From Jackrogersella multiformis (taxonomy: Eukaryota; Ascomycota; Sordariomycetes; Xylariales; Hypoxylaceae): DNA of 64,000 bases. The stretch covers positions 1,736,001-1,800,000 of the forward strand of contig CADCXD010000004.1 of the NCBI GenBank assembly GCA_902806575.1, in the 5' to 3' direction. The notes below the pieces were generated by a model. The model saw only the letters and a program-made list of their open reading frames with translations, did no database searches and was not told the origin of the DNA. Made by a program: the position numbers and the translations under genes. Shown piece by piece: positions 45,739 to 57,687 of the stretch. Every line of letters starts with the position of its first letter. Position 1 is the stretch's first letter.

Positions 45739-48700
45739 CATACATCCATATTTGTTCACCTTCTATAATATTACGGAGATGTCGGCATCTTAATGCGACA
45801 CGCTACTTGGGAGTAGTCTTGTTATCAACAAGCATGATGAGCATCACGCTTGACGACTTCTAGGATTTCTAGCCCTCAGACCATCTATGTCGGGTCTATG
45901 TTCCATGTCTGGGCTCCAAAAAGCTCCAAGTTGCCCAGCCAGGTTGTTGGGGCCCTAACTGGGATAAGGGGTATTATAGTAAGGGCGAATTCTATGTTCC
46001 CTTCGAAACGGGTTGCGCCATGCTGTGCTACGTCCGGATGAATTCAATATGGCAGGCTACGCTCGCCGAGAGGCTTACCTTCACCTTCACCTAGGGAGAA
46101 GAGTTCTAGAAAAAAAGAAACTGGCAACGGTGTTCAAGTTCTGACAGCCATTCCCGGGATGCGGCTGACTCGATATTAGGCTACCCGTATCTGCACCTGT
46201 TAAGCTTAGCGAGACCTCCCGCGATGCGGTGCTGGGATATTTCTAGTGTATAGCCTACCTACATAGGTACATACATTATAGGATACACGCATTGGTCCTG
46301 GCGATCGTGGCCAAAGTCCCGCCGAAAGTCATCCTGAAACATACATACACCACTTGGCGCGGCACAGGCCAGAATGTGAACCCAGGCGCCGCTGGGCTGG
46401 CTGGGTTAAAATACAATATACCTACACCCGTCAATGAGGTCACCGTGGCTGATGTAGTAGAGACGTCGATATTGCCCGTCCATCCAGGTTGTTGATGATC
46501 TGGGCCACGGCTTCGGTTCTCCGAAACTTACTAGATGGGCACTTCCGACTAATCCAAACAGGTCGCGGGCTGGATGGGCTCAGCTGTCGCCAACAAAAAA
46601 AATACCACGGACTCATCCGAGCCAGGTGGAATTCGGATCCTTCATTCGATGATATCAGCCTTTTGTTATACATATGTCGTAACCCTCCGAACGTCACCAG
46701 ACCTCCCTTTAGGATAGTTGCAGCGAGGTCAGCGGCGTGGGAGAACCCCCGTATGCCGACATGAATTTTCCTAATCACCTGTGATCATAATGGTCTGGAT
46801 TTAGAAGCTACAAGGTTGCACCACCCGCTTGGAACCCCTGCTCACTAGCTTTCGTCAGGGAGAGGCACGCAACCCGGGAGGGCGCTTGGGCGGTTACGTT
46901 CGGGAGCCTGTGCGCTGAGGCGTCATCTGCCCAGTAATCTTCGAAGCTGTCTCGAGATGAAGACACCATCACCTAAGCGAGAATCAAACTCTAAGAAGGG
47001 TTTCAATGCCGATCTATCACCACGTGTGTGGGCCGGTACATCGCTTCCTTAGGGACTGGGCTTGCATATGTCAACCACGCGCTAGAAAGGAAGGCGTGAC
47101 TCTTCGACACTACGGCCGTGCCCAATAGTTCTCAAGGACCTAGAACGCTTCGGCCCGGAGGTTGGGGGTGGGGGTTTGCTCTAAAGAGGATTGGTTCTGA
47201 GATGCAATTGCGGTGGTTCTTTAAAGGGTTGATTCCCTTGCCTTTCCTACAACGATCCTCTCGTGAGAAGAATCACCATTGAATGTCTCGTTAGATATTC
47301 ATAATATTCATTGTCGCCACCATCGACGCTCAAAACTAGTGAATACAGTTTTAGATTCGTATATTAAATACTAAGAAATATCATGGTTATCTCTCGGAGC
47401 TATAGGCAACCTGAGCCTAATTACATCCTCCTATCAACGACAAACACTAAGGAGGCAGCTTGCTATCTAGAGCACAAGCCCGAACCGCCACCTCGACCGG
47501 AACCTCCAACACCGAATCCTCCGGGTCCCGATGACCGAAACGTCACCAATACGTGACGAGTATTTCAATATTCTCCTCCAAGGGGCCTTCTATCTTGAAT
47601 TTCTTGAAGCTTAGTGGTATTAGGAAAGGCATAGGTAAGATGCTTAAAGCACCCTATTATTTTAAGTCGTACTATACGCACGATGCCTAATGATTGTTAG
47701 TTAACTCATATGCGACTCGGCATATGCACGATACAAGTACGACCCGATGGCAAGCAAGGCTAAAGTCAACTCTTATTTTTGGGGCATCGGTTCTCTTCAG
47801 GGTTCTTGGTGTCGTTCAACGCTTATCTTGGATTGCAACTTACGGATATCTCTTGGAGTGTCTAGTATCTCGGTGTTACGAGCAGCATATTTCTTCCCTA
47901 TCTATCGACTCGGTTTATATTGTCACTCATAAGGGGGTGGTCATGTTTTCTTGCGCGTTTGGTAGCATATTGTTCATTAGCACTAAGCATACTGTGGTTT
48001 AACTATATCCATGAGGTTATCAGAACAGAATCAGGGGTGATCATTTTAGATTTATATATCTACATTATAATGATATAGAGTTCATCGCTCTTCTAGAGCG
48101 ATGCTCTCGGGATTATATACAGTCCCTGTTGGGATGTCGTCTGATCACTGTTACAATCGGGAGGTCATCACCGTTTTCAATATCTAAGGCGATGTTTATA
48201 TTTCGTCCGGTGCTGAAATGATTTCTCATGGTTTAAGTTATTTTAAGCCATTTGACACCTACCTACATATGTAGGTCAGTCACGGATTGGAACCATATTT
48301 GCCAAGCTTTCACATTAGCCAACATGATATATATTACTATCATGTTCTATACCCCTAAATACGAATGGGAGCCCGAGTTAGGTAATTGAATACATAGTAT
48401 CCCCCTACGACACTTACTGTGTAGGTGATTATGGCATAACGAAAGCTACTATGTGGAAGAAATCATAATTTGAAGCTGATAACATCCGATTCATGCTTAG
48501 GATGTTCACTGTATAGTGGGTTTAGATGTACTAGATAAAAGCTTGAATATAGTGTGTCTCATGCCTATTGATATTGGTATGGCTACCCCTATTCATGATA
48601 CTTACCCAGGTACCTACCTAGGTAACTATAAGTATACATAGCTCATCAAGCACTTAATGAGGTAGGTAATGGATAGTAGGAGTTTTATTAACCGTCTCAT

Positions 48701-50115
48701 TTGTTTATTAGAGGTACGTACGAGATCTATGGATGTCATATATGAAGGAATAGAGCAGGCACATACATTCTCCTTTGAATGACAGAGTTTCTAGGAAAGG
48801 CTGATCTTATGATTAGGGTCATGGGAAGCTCCTACAAATACCTATATAGGTGCTACCTGCCTATGTAGGTATGTAGATACTTGGGTAGGCTAGGTAGATT
48901 AGGTACTATGGACATGTGAATTTCTGGATTCTACACGTCTAGATATATACCTACATATAAAAGGTACCGTTTATATTTTAGAATAGTAAGAACCATGTGA
49001 TGACTTAATAGTGATTGCCTCATTATGTGACTATCCAGGTATATCTAGTGTCCTTTAAAGACTCTATAAGAAGCTACACCCTGCCGTTTTATCCCCCGAG
49101 AAAGCACCTATCTACATCAACCTACACAAGGAAGTTACAACTTCTTTATATTCCTGTGTTTTCTAGGCAGTCATCACCTTCATTCCGTAGTCGTATTTGC
49201 TAACTTTACTTATTTACCTAAATATTATTCATTCTTAACCTATTCATCCAAGCCCGACTTCGTCCTCTCATTGATGCTCCAGAATAGCCTTCATAGATCT
49301 GTCTTGAGAGGTCTTATATGCCTACTTGCTGCTGATTGCTCACGTCTCTCGCTCGTTTGGCTCTTTTTGGGGTGTAAGTGGCAGTCCTCTATCCGCATCA
49401 CGATCCATACCGTCTGCCTATACCGTCTACCCTCACCTGTCGATTTCCCTACCCACCATCACCAACAGAACGATCGATATATAATCACCTAAATAGGCCA
49501 TAAACAAACATTTGACACGTAAATTACGTGATGTGATTCTCTACCAGCAATTACATCCTTTCCCTCCAAGAATTTATCACCTTCTTGAAACCTTCCTTCA
49601 TCAACATCTCTTCTTCCTTTTTCCAATTTCAACACCTGTTGACTATTAGATACAGGAACATCTGACATTGCAAACCTTTTCAGATCAACTAGAGGTATGT
49701 TATACTACACTTCCCCCTTCATTGAAACCTTCCAGCAGCTAGAGCACACATTTCCCCTTGGCTGCTTGTGTAGGCGCCTCCCCAATCCCATTTACGTGTT
49801 TTTGAACGCGATTTCAGCTTCTTGATGTCTGTACAGGAGTATGATGCTCCCATATATTACATCGAATTCTGTATTAGGAAAAATAGGGCTCGTAAATAGA
49901 TTACAACGATCCAGGATAACCTGAAAACTACACACCATTGTTCATTCTACCTCCGAATCCTATCACTAGCCACAATTTCATCAACCTGAGATACATAAAA
50001 TAGCTGACGCTGTTCCAACGCAGATAATTCACGTCTACTTCTTATCCGAGGTTTGAGCCTCATCTCCGATCTTTGACAGGGTGGCTACTTTATTTCCGCT
50101 TGTTTTAACTACTTG

Positions 50116-53100
50116 ATGGATTCTCGAATCTACACCATCGAAGAGCTGTTTCAGCTTAGAGACTCGGTTTCTCTGCCAGCTTTACAGACGCTACAGACCG
50201 AGAACGAAGCTGGTAAGCATACTCCTCTTTTCCATTTCCCCTTTTTCTTTCCTCCCTATCTCTGTTTCCATCCTCTCCTCATTTCCAGTCATCTATAAAA
50301 ACATCATTCAATACCAATTTAGAAAGTCTTTGTTCTAACATTCATAGTAAAATTAGTGAAGAATCCAACCAACAAGAACATGTCGACCACTCAGGATCGA
50401 CGCCTGAAGAAGGCAAATGAAGATGTCTCTTCGTCGACGGACAGTGATGAGATAATCTTTAAGGGTAAGAAGCACACCCGCAGCCAGTGGCAATACCGAG
50501 GTCGTACTGGCTCGGAAGCTACCTCTAACGAACCGCTTTCTGCTCCTGCGGGACTTGTGGCACAGCAGAGCGAAGGCTTCCAGCGTTTCTTCAAGGCGGT
50601 TGTATCTCCCACTCATGTTCGAGTAACTGCCGGTGGAAGAATTGTGCCCAATACCCGTGGTTCCGCATCTCCCACTGCTAAGTGGGACAAGGAGCGTTCA
50701 ACAGCTGGTGGGCAAGACTTCTCGGAGACGGCCAAGGAAGGCAGACATGATGCCAGCAATAGCATCAACAGCCAGCTGCCACGTCCTTTACTTCCGCCAC
50801 CAATCATCGGCAATCCTGGTTACTTCCATCATATGGGTTTGCCCATGCCCATGCCCATGCCTATGCCCATGCCCATGCCTCTCTACCCAATCCATCCAGG
50901 ATTCCCCATGGCTTACAGTATGCCACCCCCTTCGATTGCTTCTTCGGCAGGGAAACGACCTACGCCCGCTCAGAACCAGCGAGACGTCGAGGACGCGGCT
51001 AAGATCATGAAGACCCAGGACGGCGCCGGTGATAAGAAGCCGAGGCCGGCACCGATCAAAATTGCCCCTCGAAGCCAGTTCGAGGCCAATAGACCGTTTT
51101 ATCACAACGGCAACGTGATCTACCCCGGGCCTTTTGGACCAGGTCATGGTCCTGTGCCGATGATGCTGTCAAGTCCCTACTTTCCACATGGCATGGTAGG
51201 ACACCCAGCATTTGCTAGCGCTCATGCGGCGTCTGTGGGATCCGCGGGCCAGCCGTCTCCGGCGACGCCAATGTTTAGTCCTGTCACCTCACCACATGTC
51301 GGTGTTCCCCCTAGCGCTGGAGGTGGCACTGCATTCCAACCCCCGCCTGCCCCAATCCATGGGTTTACACCTCACATTACGTCGATCAGACCGAGTGATA
51401 TCACTAAGCGTCAGCTTGATTCACTGCGAGGTTCCCTTAAGTACTACAAGGATCAACAGCAGTTCAATAAGCATCAAATCGACGAGCAATGGGTTAACGA
51501 GCAGGTAGACGGACTCGAGAAAAGTGTGAAGGAGTTTGAGAAGATGTGTGAAGTTCAAATGAACTTTGAGGCCTCTCACTACCCTCACGCCGTACCGAGC
51601 TCGGCCGGCTCAACTCAACGCGGCCCCCCTTGGAAGGCGCCCTCGGGTGGCCCCAGCACCAGGAGCCGCCGAGGAGCCAACACTTCTCAGGATAGCTCTG
51701 TTAGTGCTAATGGCCGTGGTCGTGGACTCACGCGATTTCAGTCGTCCGAACGAGGAGGCTCAAGGTCTAGCAGTAGTAGAAGACGCCCAAAAGGCATGGG
51801 TATTAACTCTAGCAAAGGGAATTCAACGCCGCTAGAGCCAGACGCTAATCTGGAGACGCTCATTCAGGAGAAGTCGCAGGGTCGTATCCCACCCGAGCCA
51901 ACCAAGAGTACCAGATTGCCTGGTAATGCTCCTACGGCGTCTGCGTTTACTGCCCGAGCGAAACCCCCTCAAGCGACTCAGTCTGAAGGTCCTGCAGTGC
52001 AGACTGGATCATCTCATGCATTCGGCTTTGGTAGATTTCCCGTTCTTGGAATTCTACCTTTCGACCGACAGGGAAATTGGAACAGCGTATACGCTGCTGG
52101 CATGTACACTCCCAATGTCATCGATCCTGCAAATGTACAATCGTCGCGAGACAACGCTGTGCAGAGTAGCTGTACTCAGCCGTACCTCGTTGGAACACTT
52201 CCACGAGGGGTGAATCCTCATAATGCCCGAGCAGTGGACTATGTCTACTCGCGAGAGCTAACCGACGAGGAGAAACAGGCGAGAAACAACTACTGGGGTC
52301 AATTTACAAACGGGGGATTCGGTTTGCCGAAGTTCGATGGCAAGGATTTCTATCCGCCATCTCCGGTGAAGGCTGCGCGAAGTAACGAGACATCACGCCA
52401 ATCAACTCTCCGACAAGGGGTGCCGACTGGCCAACCGGAGATGAACTACGACCTCGCGGCGAACGATCCGTTCCACCCTAACCGTGACACTCAAGGTCCT
52501 CGCTCGAAAGAAGTTGGCCAGAGACTGAGCAAAGCCATCCCAATCGTAGCTCCGGACGATGCCGGTCGAGGTGAACCCAAAGTAGCGCACCCGTCCCGAC
52601 TATTGCCACAGGCAGATGAGAACCTCGAGGGCCTTCGCAAGTTGATGAGAGACATGAAGGTGTCGTCCCCCGAAGGTCATGCTAGCAATGCAAAGCAGAC
52701 CAAACCAGGCGACCGATCGCTCGAGAGATCAAGGTAAGTAGATTGATACCTGCATCAACTAATGTAGGGGTGGAGACTGACCTTCTGTAGTAGCAAGTCC
52801 GGTAACGAACTCTGGCAGACGATGCTAAAGAGGGGATCGACCAGCGGGACCGTGCTCCCTAGCGCAGTCTCGTCGACGACGGCTACGGGATATTTGCCTC
52901 AGTATCATGGACACGCCGTGGCATCTCTTGGACCAGCGATTTCCAACGCGAACAGTTCAGTAGCTCACGCTTCGCCCGAGGGAAGTAAGGCAGCGGAGTG
53001 CGAGGCCACTCAACTACCCGCGGAGAAAGTGGGCGAGAACTGTCCGCCGAGCGAAACTCGTTCGGAGGAATATGACCCGGTGAAGGATGTCCAGGAGCGC

Positions 53101-53148
53101 ATGCTCCGCGATGCTAAGCGACGTGGAGTTATCGGCTCAGACTGGTGA
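50116..53148 (+). CDS. Long disordered protein with N-terminal eIF4E-binding motif (Caf20/4E-T-like)
   Basis: Three exons, 50116-50212, 50357-52733 and 52791-53148, encode 943 residues. Donors are GTAAGC and GTAAGT; acceptors TTAG (50356) and GTAG (52790) keep the frame. Exon 1 encodes 32 residues, MDSRIYTIEELFQLRDSVSLP and onward, in which YTIEELF matches the canonical eIF4E-binding consensus Y-x4-L-hydrophobic and resembles the start of yeast Caf20. The rest is low complexity: basic linker, a Met-Pro repeat near residue 190, Pro/Gly/His-rich regions, one helical segment (RQLDSLRGSLKYYKDQQQFNKH) and an RG/RS-rich stretch. The end includes NELWQTMLKRGST. I infer a translational repressor or mRNP protein that binds eIF4E; no enzyme domain is visible. 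Confidence 0.82.
50842..50881. repeat. ATGCCC tandem repeat encoding (Met-Pro)n
   Basis: Seven hexamer units, six ATGCCC or ATGCCT, in frame within the 4E-binding-motif gene; they encode alternating Met and Pro. Hexamer length changes keep frame. Confidence 0.85.
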
Positions 53149-54669
53149 GAAATCAACCACATGTCACTAGACGGCATCACTATGCTCGTCTGACTGACTC
53201 GTCTTTGCCCACTCCGTGACGAGGGTATTAGCAGCTCTATAAGCATTATCTTATTAGAGTCATGTTAGTATGATTACATTCATTTCTTTGAGGAATCGAC
53301 TCAACCGGCATTCTTAAGGATTCGGCTTACCCGGATACTTGATATTCTATCTTTCTTTTGCCTCGGCTGAGGCGTACGGAACGTCGTACAACAACAATCC
53401 TGGTACCAGATCACAATCGCAACCAATATTTGTCCTTATAACCATTCAATTTCTCGACGGAGATAGCAGAGATGGCGACTAGTGGCGGAGGCGATTGTGT
53501 GGCATTTTATCATTCGAGACCAGGGGTTTTTATATTACCGCATCGACGCTTTATTTCTTATGGTTGTACTTGAGAGAAGAAGGGACTTGGTGACACGGTT
53601 GATTGACGTCTTGTGACGGCTGATTGTATTCTATTCTATTCTACATCTTACGACAGGGTTCATGGAGTTCAGCTCTAACATACATACCCTTCGGACCAAT
53701 GACAATTATGATTTCCGATAAGTTTATTGAAAATAGCTTATGGGACAATTAACTCATAAGTAGAACTTAGGACGACAAGTATACCTACCTCATGCAGGTA
53801 AGTAGGCAAAATTTGAGGAGCGAATTCTGGTTCTAAATATTATTTTCTCCGTACATTATCTATATATTACATGGGAAGATTCATGTGATTCACCATTAAA
53901 CTGCCAAACCTTATTGATTTAAATCTACGGATTGAAAGTCTGCAGGCGAGGGGGCGATATAATACGGGTGATTCGTATATTTCCCCTTCGCCTGCTTTGC
54001 TCTTCGCCAGTCGTATACCTCGAAAACCAAGGGGGTTGAAGTTAACGCGGAGATATCTAGCGGTAGGCATTTTTGCTCTGTTATTGTTCTTACAGACAAG
54101 ACAGATGGGCAGACAGAGACAGGGCCTTACGTAGGTAGAGAGACGGGGTGATTTGACCGTGGTGGTAACGATGATGATAGTTGCTTACGAAATGATACTT
54201 ACGATGCTTACTTACGTACTTTGACAGGATGATATCTTGTCTGCTATAGTATTTCATATTCATATGGGGATTGAAGGGGGGTCCTAGAAGTGTGGGTTTG
54301 GTCGATGGTTGCGTATTATAATACGACGCAGAACCACAATAAGGAAGCAAGACTTCGGGAATAACCTCCCATGGAACATTTCACAGAGTGAAAAGGCCAT
54401 TGTATGCATGCAAATGTTTTTCATTCGGTATGCGTCGCCGCATCTGGATGCTGATCGTCAAGTTCCCGCGCAATCAAATGCCGATCCGTCATGGCCCTCG
54501 ATGATGCCGGGGTGTAATATTTTTTAACCCTCGTAGACGCCAAATTCCGTAATTCCCGTCGTCGACTCGCAGACTCGATTGTTATCTACCAACCAACGGG
54601 TATTCATTCCCTCCCCCCTCCTTTCGCCAGGCTGGTAACCGAAGAAGAAAAGGTGGTCGGATGGGTGGC
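53149..54669. other. 1.5-kb convergent spacer
   Basis: 3' flank of the 4E-binding-motif gene (+) and of RPL26 (-). Frames at 53867-54350 and 54309-54527 lack domains. Nothing else recognised. Confidence 0.4.
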
Positions 54670-55278
54670 TTATTTGGCGGCCTTGCCCTTGGATCGCAGC
54701 TCGCGGCCGACCTTGATGCGCTCGAGGATGTTCTCGCGGTCCTTGTCGATCTTCAACTTGGTGATGACGACCTTGCTGGGGTGGATGCCGAGGGGGACGG
54801 ACTGGCCGGAGGCCTTATCGCGGGTGACGCGCTCGATGTGGATCACATACTTGAGGCGGTAGACGGATATGACCTTGCCTTCGCGACCCTTGTTGGTGCC
54901 TCGGACGATGGTGACTTCGTCATCCTTTCGGACGGGGATGCTGCGGACCTATAGAGTAGAGTTCATGTTAGATGAGTTTCTTCGCAAAGGCGGACGAGCA
55001 TGGCGAGAGACCGAGGTCGCTATCGAGGGGATAGAGAGCTTACGTTGTACTTCTCACGTAGCTCCTTGCTGAGGGGTGCGCTCATGATGACGCGGCGCTC
55101 GCCGGAGGAGGCGCTGAAGTGCGCCTTTCTCGACTTTCGTCGCGAGCTGGCGATTCCTATTGAGAGAAGAGTTGGTCAGCGTCGTTAGGATTCAATTGGT
55201 AATGAATTGCACCAAAATTGCACACTCGAATTCCAAAACGGTAGAATATATGATCGTACCTGAGTTAACCTTCGTCAT
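54670..55278 (-). CDS. rpl26: 60S ribosomal protein L26 (uL24)
   Basis: Three exons, 55260-55278, 55044-55156 and 54670-54948, encode 136 residues, the usual fungal length. The first coding exon is only 19 nt (MTKVNS plus one base). Donors GTACGA and GTAAGC and acceptors AATAG and TATAG keep frame. The sequence [47 protein letters not shown] (in segments) followed by VRGTNKGREGKVISVYR, the KOW motif, identifies uL24. The C-terminus is basic (ELRSKGKAAK). It binds 25S rRNA near the polypeptide exit. Confidence 0.97.
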
Positions 55279-55409
55279 TTTGTCGGTTGGCGTTGAGTGG
55301 TGAGGGAAAAGATTGAATGCGAGGGTTGTTTGGAATTTGGCAGAGATTCACAATTCTCAAAGAGGTTGAAAATGGAAAAGAAAGTTTTGGTGGGTGGAAA
55401 TTTCGAAGT

Positions 55410-55418
55410 GCCCTAACC
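55410..55418. promoter_or_regulatory. GCCCTAACC telobox-like motif upstream of RPL26
   Basis: About 135 bp upstream of the RPL26 ATG; it contains the RCCCTAA core described for Tbf1-type control of ribosomal protein genes in some ascomycetes. Inference from a single site. Confidence 0.35.
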
Positions 55419-55674
55419 AGGGAGCGGAGCAGGGGTGGGGTCAAGCCTCGTCTAATCGGAATTCGGTTAGATAAGAATAATATATTAATTTAGAGTGGAG
55501 ACAGGTGTGGCTTGATTGAACCTACCCTACTTTGAAAGTTCGAACCGGGAACTTCCATGGGTACGTACCTGCATGGTATGATTACAGTTACTTCGAAGTG
55601 GGATGTGAGCTTCGAAGCATTTCCAGCTTCAAGAGCCAAGATATCGGAAAACTTCAAGATCTATTAACATCGAG

Positions 55675-56365
55675 ATGTGGTCTAGATTGGTGCGACGGAG
55701 GGCGCTTCTGCTACTACGGAATAGATCCACGACTATTACTAGAAATCAAATCCAAAGGCGGACGTTAGTCTCAGCACCGAAGCCCGGCGATGGACCTCTG
55801 ATGGAGAGGCGTGCAGACCGGGAGCTCCCAAGTCCGTCCTATTCATTATTTCTACGTTTATAAATATAAATATAACATACTAACCGATCTATGTACCCCA
55901 GATATCAACGGCTTCCGGTGGGGGCGCACGTTCCCCCTGTTCATCGCCATCATCGCGGCCTCCAGCGTCGCCATCTTCAACTACCAGAAGCTGTCGAGCC
56001 CGGTCGTGGCGTCGACGCTCTACGCCCTGCGCACGAACCAGAAGGCGCGCGACTACCTGGGCGACGAGATCTACTTCAAGCACCAGATCCCCTGGATATC
56101 CGGCGAGATGAACCAGCTGCGCGGCCGCATCGACATCCGCTTCCCCGTCAAGGGCACCCGCAACACCGCCGTCATGCGCTTCGCCAGCTTCCGCCCCACC
56201 GCCAAGGGCGTCTTCGAGACTACCGAGTGGAGCCTCGAGGGCCCCGACGGCACCAAGCTCGACCTGCTGGACGGGGGCGACCCGTTCAAGGCTATCGCCT
56301 CGTTCCCCATGGACGACGAGGAGCGCGACGAGGCGACGAGGGGGTTCAGGCAGCAGCTCAAGTGA
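55675..56365 (+). CDS. coa1: Cytochrome c oxidase assembly factor 1 (COA1)
   Basis: Exons 55675-55831 and 55902-56365 encode 206 residues. The 70-nt intron has a weak donor GTCCGT but a perfect branch TACTAACC and acceptor CCCAG. The N-terminus MWSRLVRRRALLLLRNRSTTITR is basic and amphipathic, a mitochondrial presequence. One membrane helix (LFIAIIAASSVAIFNY) precedes the COA1 domain: SSPVVASTLYALRTNQKARDYLGDEI, then KHQIPWISGEMNQLRGRIDIRFPVKGT. COA1 sits in the inner membrane and acts with Shy1/SURF1 in Cox1 maturation. Strong GC bias in exon 2. Confidence 0.9.
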
Positions 56366-56634
56366 GGGACCCAACAGCCGTTTAAGTTTGCTTTGGATTT
56401 GCTATTGTGGGATCCTGATCCCCTAGGCTTGCGGAGGCGTGGGATTGAAGATCTCAAGACAACCTATAGCTATATCCCGGGCTGAGGCGTCATGCCTCTA
56501 ATATCAGCATCCGAGGAGGAAGCGGGGGAAACAAGACAGAGAACATATTCTGCAACACTTGTAGCCTTCACGATTCAGTGAGAAGATGCTTCACGTGTAC
56601 AATATTGTATATGGTACAAGATGTATATACTATT

Positions 56635-57687
56635 TTACATGTCCGCAAAGACGGGCGCCTGTCCTATCCTGCCCTCCTTCCTCAGCTCCTTTAGCTCTAG
56701 ATGCGCCACCCGCGCGAGCTGCAACCGCGAATCGTGATCCGGGTTCCGCTCCAACACTACCCTCTTCGTCTTCTCGATGAACGTGTCCGGCGGCGGCGGC
56801 TTCTTGATGGCGTCGGAAATCTTCACGATGCAGCCCTTGGGCCCCGCCACGTGCCCGTTGATCACCACGATCCCCATATCGTTGTCCACCTTTAGCACTC
56901 GCAGGTTCTGTATCGTAACCCTCTCCCCGCCCATGCGCCCCGGCATCTTCTTGCCCGGGTGCACACGGGCGCCGCCGCCTTGGCTGGGGCCGTTGGTACC
57001 GATCGTCCTGTGGTTCTTGGAGTTACCGTGGCTGGCCCCCTGGCCCTTGAAGCCGTGCCTCTTCATGCCGCCGGCGAAGCCCATGCCCCTGCTGTTGCTC
57101 CTCGCGTCCACCCACTGGCCGACCTTGAACCAGTCCGGCTGCAGCTGCACGCCCACGGGCAGCAGGCCGTCCTCGCCGCGCACCTTGAACTCGGAGAGGT
57201 GGCGCTTCGGCGAGATGCCCTTGGCCTCGAAGTACCCCAGCAGGGGGGCGGTGACGTTGTCGGCCTCCTTCTGGCCGCAGCCGATCTGCAGGGCCCAGTA
57301 GCCGTTGCCGGCGCGGGTCTTCGCGGCGACGACCTGCACTTGGTCCATCTGCAGGATGGTGCAGGGCAGGCGCATGCCCTTGGCGTTGTACATGGCCGAG
57401 ACGCCCACCTTGGTGGCCAGGATGCCGGTGCGCAGCGGCGTCGACTGCTCCGTGCGCTTGAGGGCGGCGGCGGGCCCCGTGGTCGGCACCGGCAGGCCGG
57501 CGGATACCTGGTTGAAGCGGTTGGGCTTGTCCCGCTTGTTCGCCGTGGACCAGCCGTACTTGACGCCGCGGCGCGTGGTGCGCGGGAGGAGGGTGTGGCG
57601 CTCGGTGATGAGGACTCGGGGGTTGCTCAGCGGGGAGCTCTTCGGCAGGCCGGCTGCTGCCCAGCGGGCTGACAGTCGAGATGCCAT
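56635..57687 (-). CDS. mrpl9: Mitochondrial large-subunit ribosomal protein uL3m
   Basis: An intronless frame of 350 residues from ATG 57687. The N-terminal 50 residues are basic and poor in acidic residues (MASRLSARWAAAGLPKSSPLS), a mitochondrial targeting sequence. The uL3 core follows: RTGILATKVGVSAMYNAKG, MKRHGFKGQGASHGNSKNHRTIGTNG in segments, and HPGKKMPGRMGGERVTIQNL, the conserved PTC-proximal loop of L3. Yeast orthologue is MrpL9. GC-biased codon use generates long antisense shadow frames. Divergent from the CCDC25-like gene. Confidence 0.95.
   Translation of the reverse strand: MASRLSARWAAAGLPKSSPLSNPRVLITERHTLLPRTTRRGVKYGWSTANKRDKPNRFNQVSAGLPVPTTGPAAALKRTEQSTPLRTGILATKVGVSAMYNAKGMRLPCTILQMDQVQVVAAKTRAGNGYWALQIGCGQKEADNVTAPLLGYFEAKGISPKRHLSEFKVRGEDGLLPVGVQLQPDWFKVGQWVDARSNSRGMGFAGGMKRHGFKGQGASHGNSKNHRTIGTNGPSQGGGARVHPGKKMPGRMGGERVTIQNLRVLKVDNDMGIVVINGHVAGPKGCIVKISDAIKKPPPPDTFIEKTKRVVLERNPDHDSRLQLARVAHLELKELRKEGRIGQAPVFADM

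Larger units (their letters stand above)
44555..50115. other. 5.5-kb gene desert
   Basis: No frame here has a recognisable domain or credible splice pattern. It contains many TACCTAGGTA/TAGGTAGG motifs (near 45330, 45355, 45460, 48600, 48850), a hexamer repeat and a heptamer repeat (separate entries). From about 49500 the sequence becomes pyrimidine-rich with plausible splice signals (GTATGT near 49694), which suggests a long, possibly spliced 5' leader of the downstream 4E-binding-motif gene. No tRNA, 5S rRNA or intact transposon was recognised. Confidence 0.45.

Noticed and set aside
45711..45740. Possible CRISPR-like or telomeric repeat
   Set aside because: Only four contiguous hexamers without spacers, and the unit is not the TTAGGG telomere repeat.
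55525..55545. GGTTCGAAC string resembling a tRNA B-box
   Set aside because: The flanking bases do not form a T-stem and no cloverleaf is possible.
55810..55902. COA1 intron as non-canonical because of donor GTCCGT
   Set aside because: The donor is weak but still GT; the branch TACTAACC and acceptor are excellent and the join is in frame, so ordinary splicing is sufficient.
56701..57672. Plus-strand frames over the uL3m gene
   Set aside because: Antisense shadows of a GC-rich gene; the minus-strand product is a clear uL3 protein.
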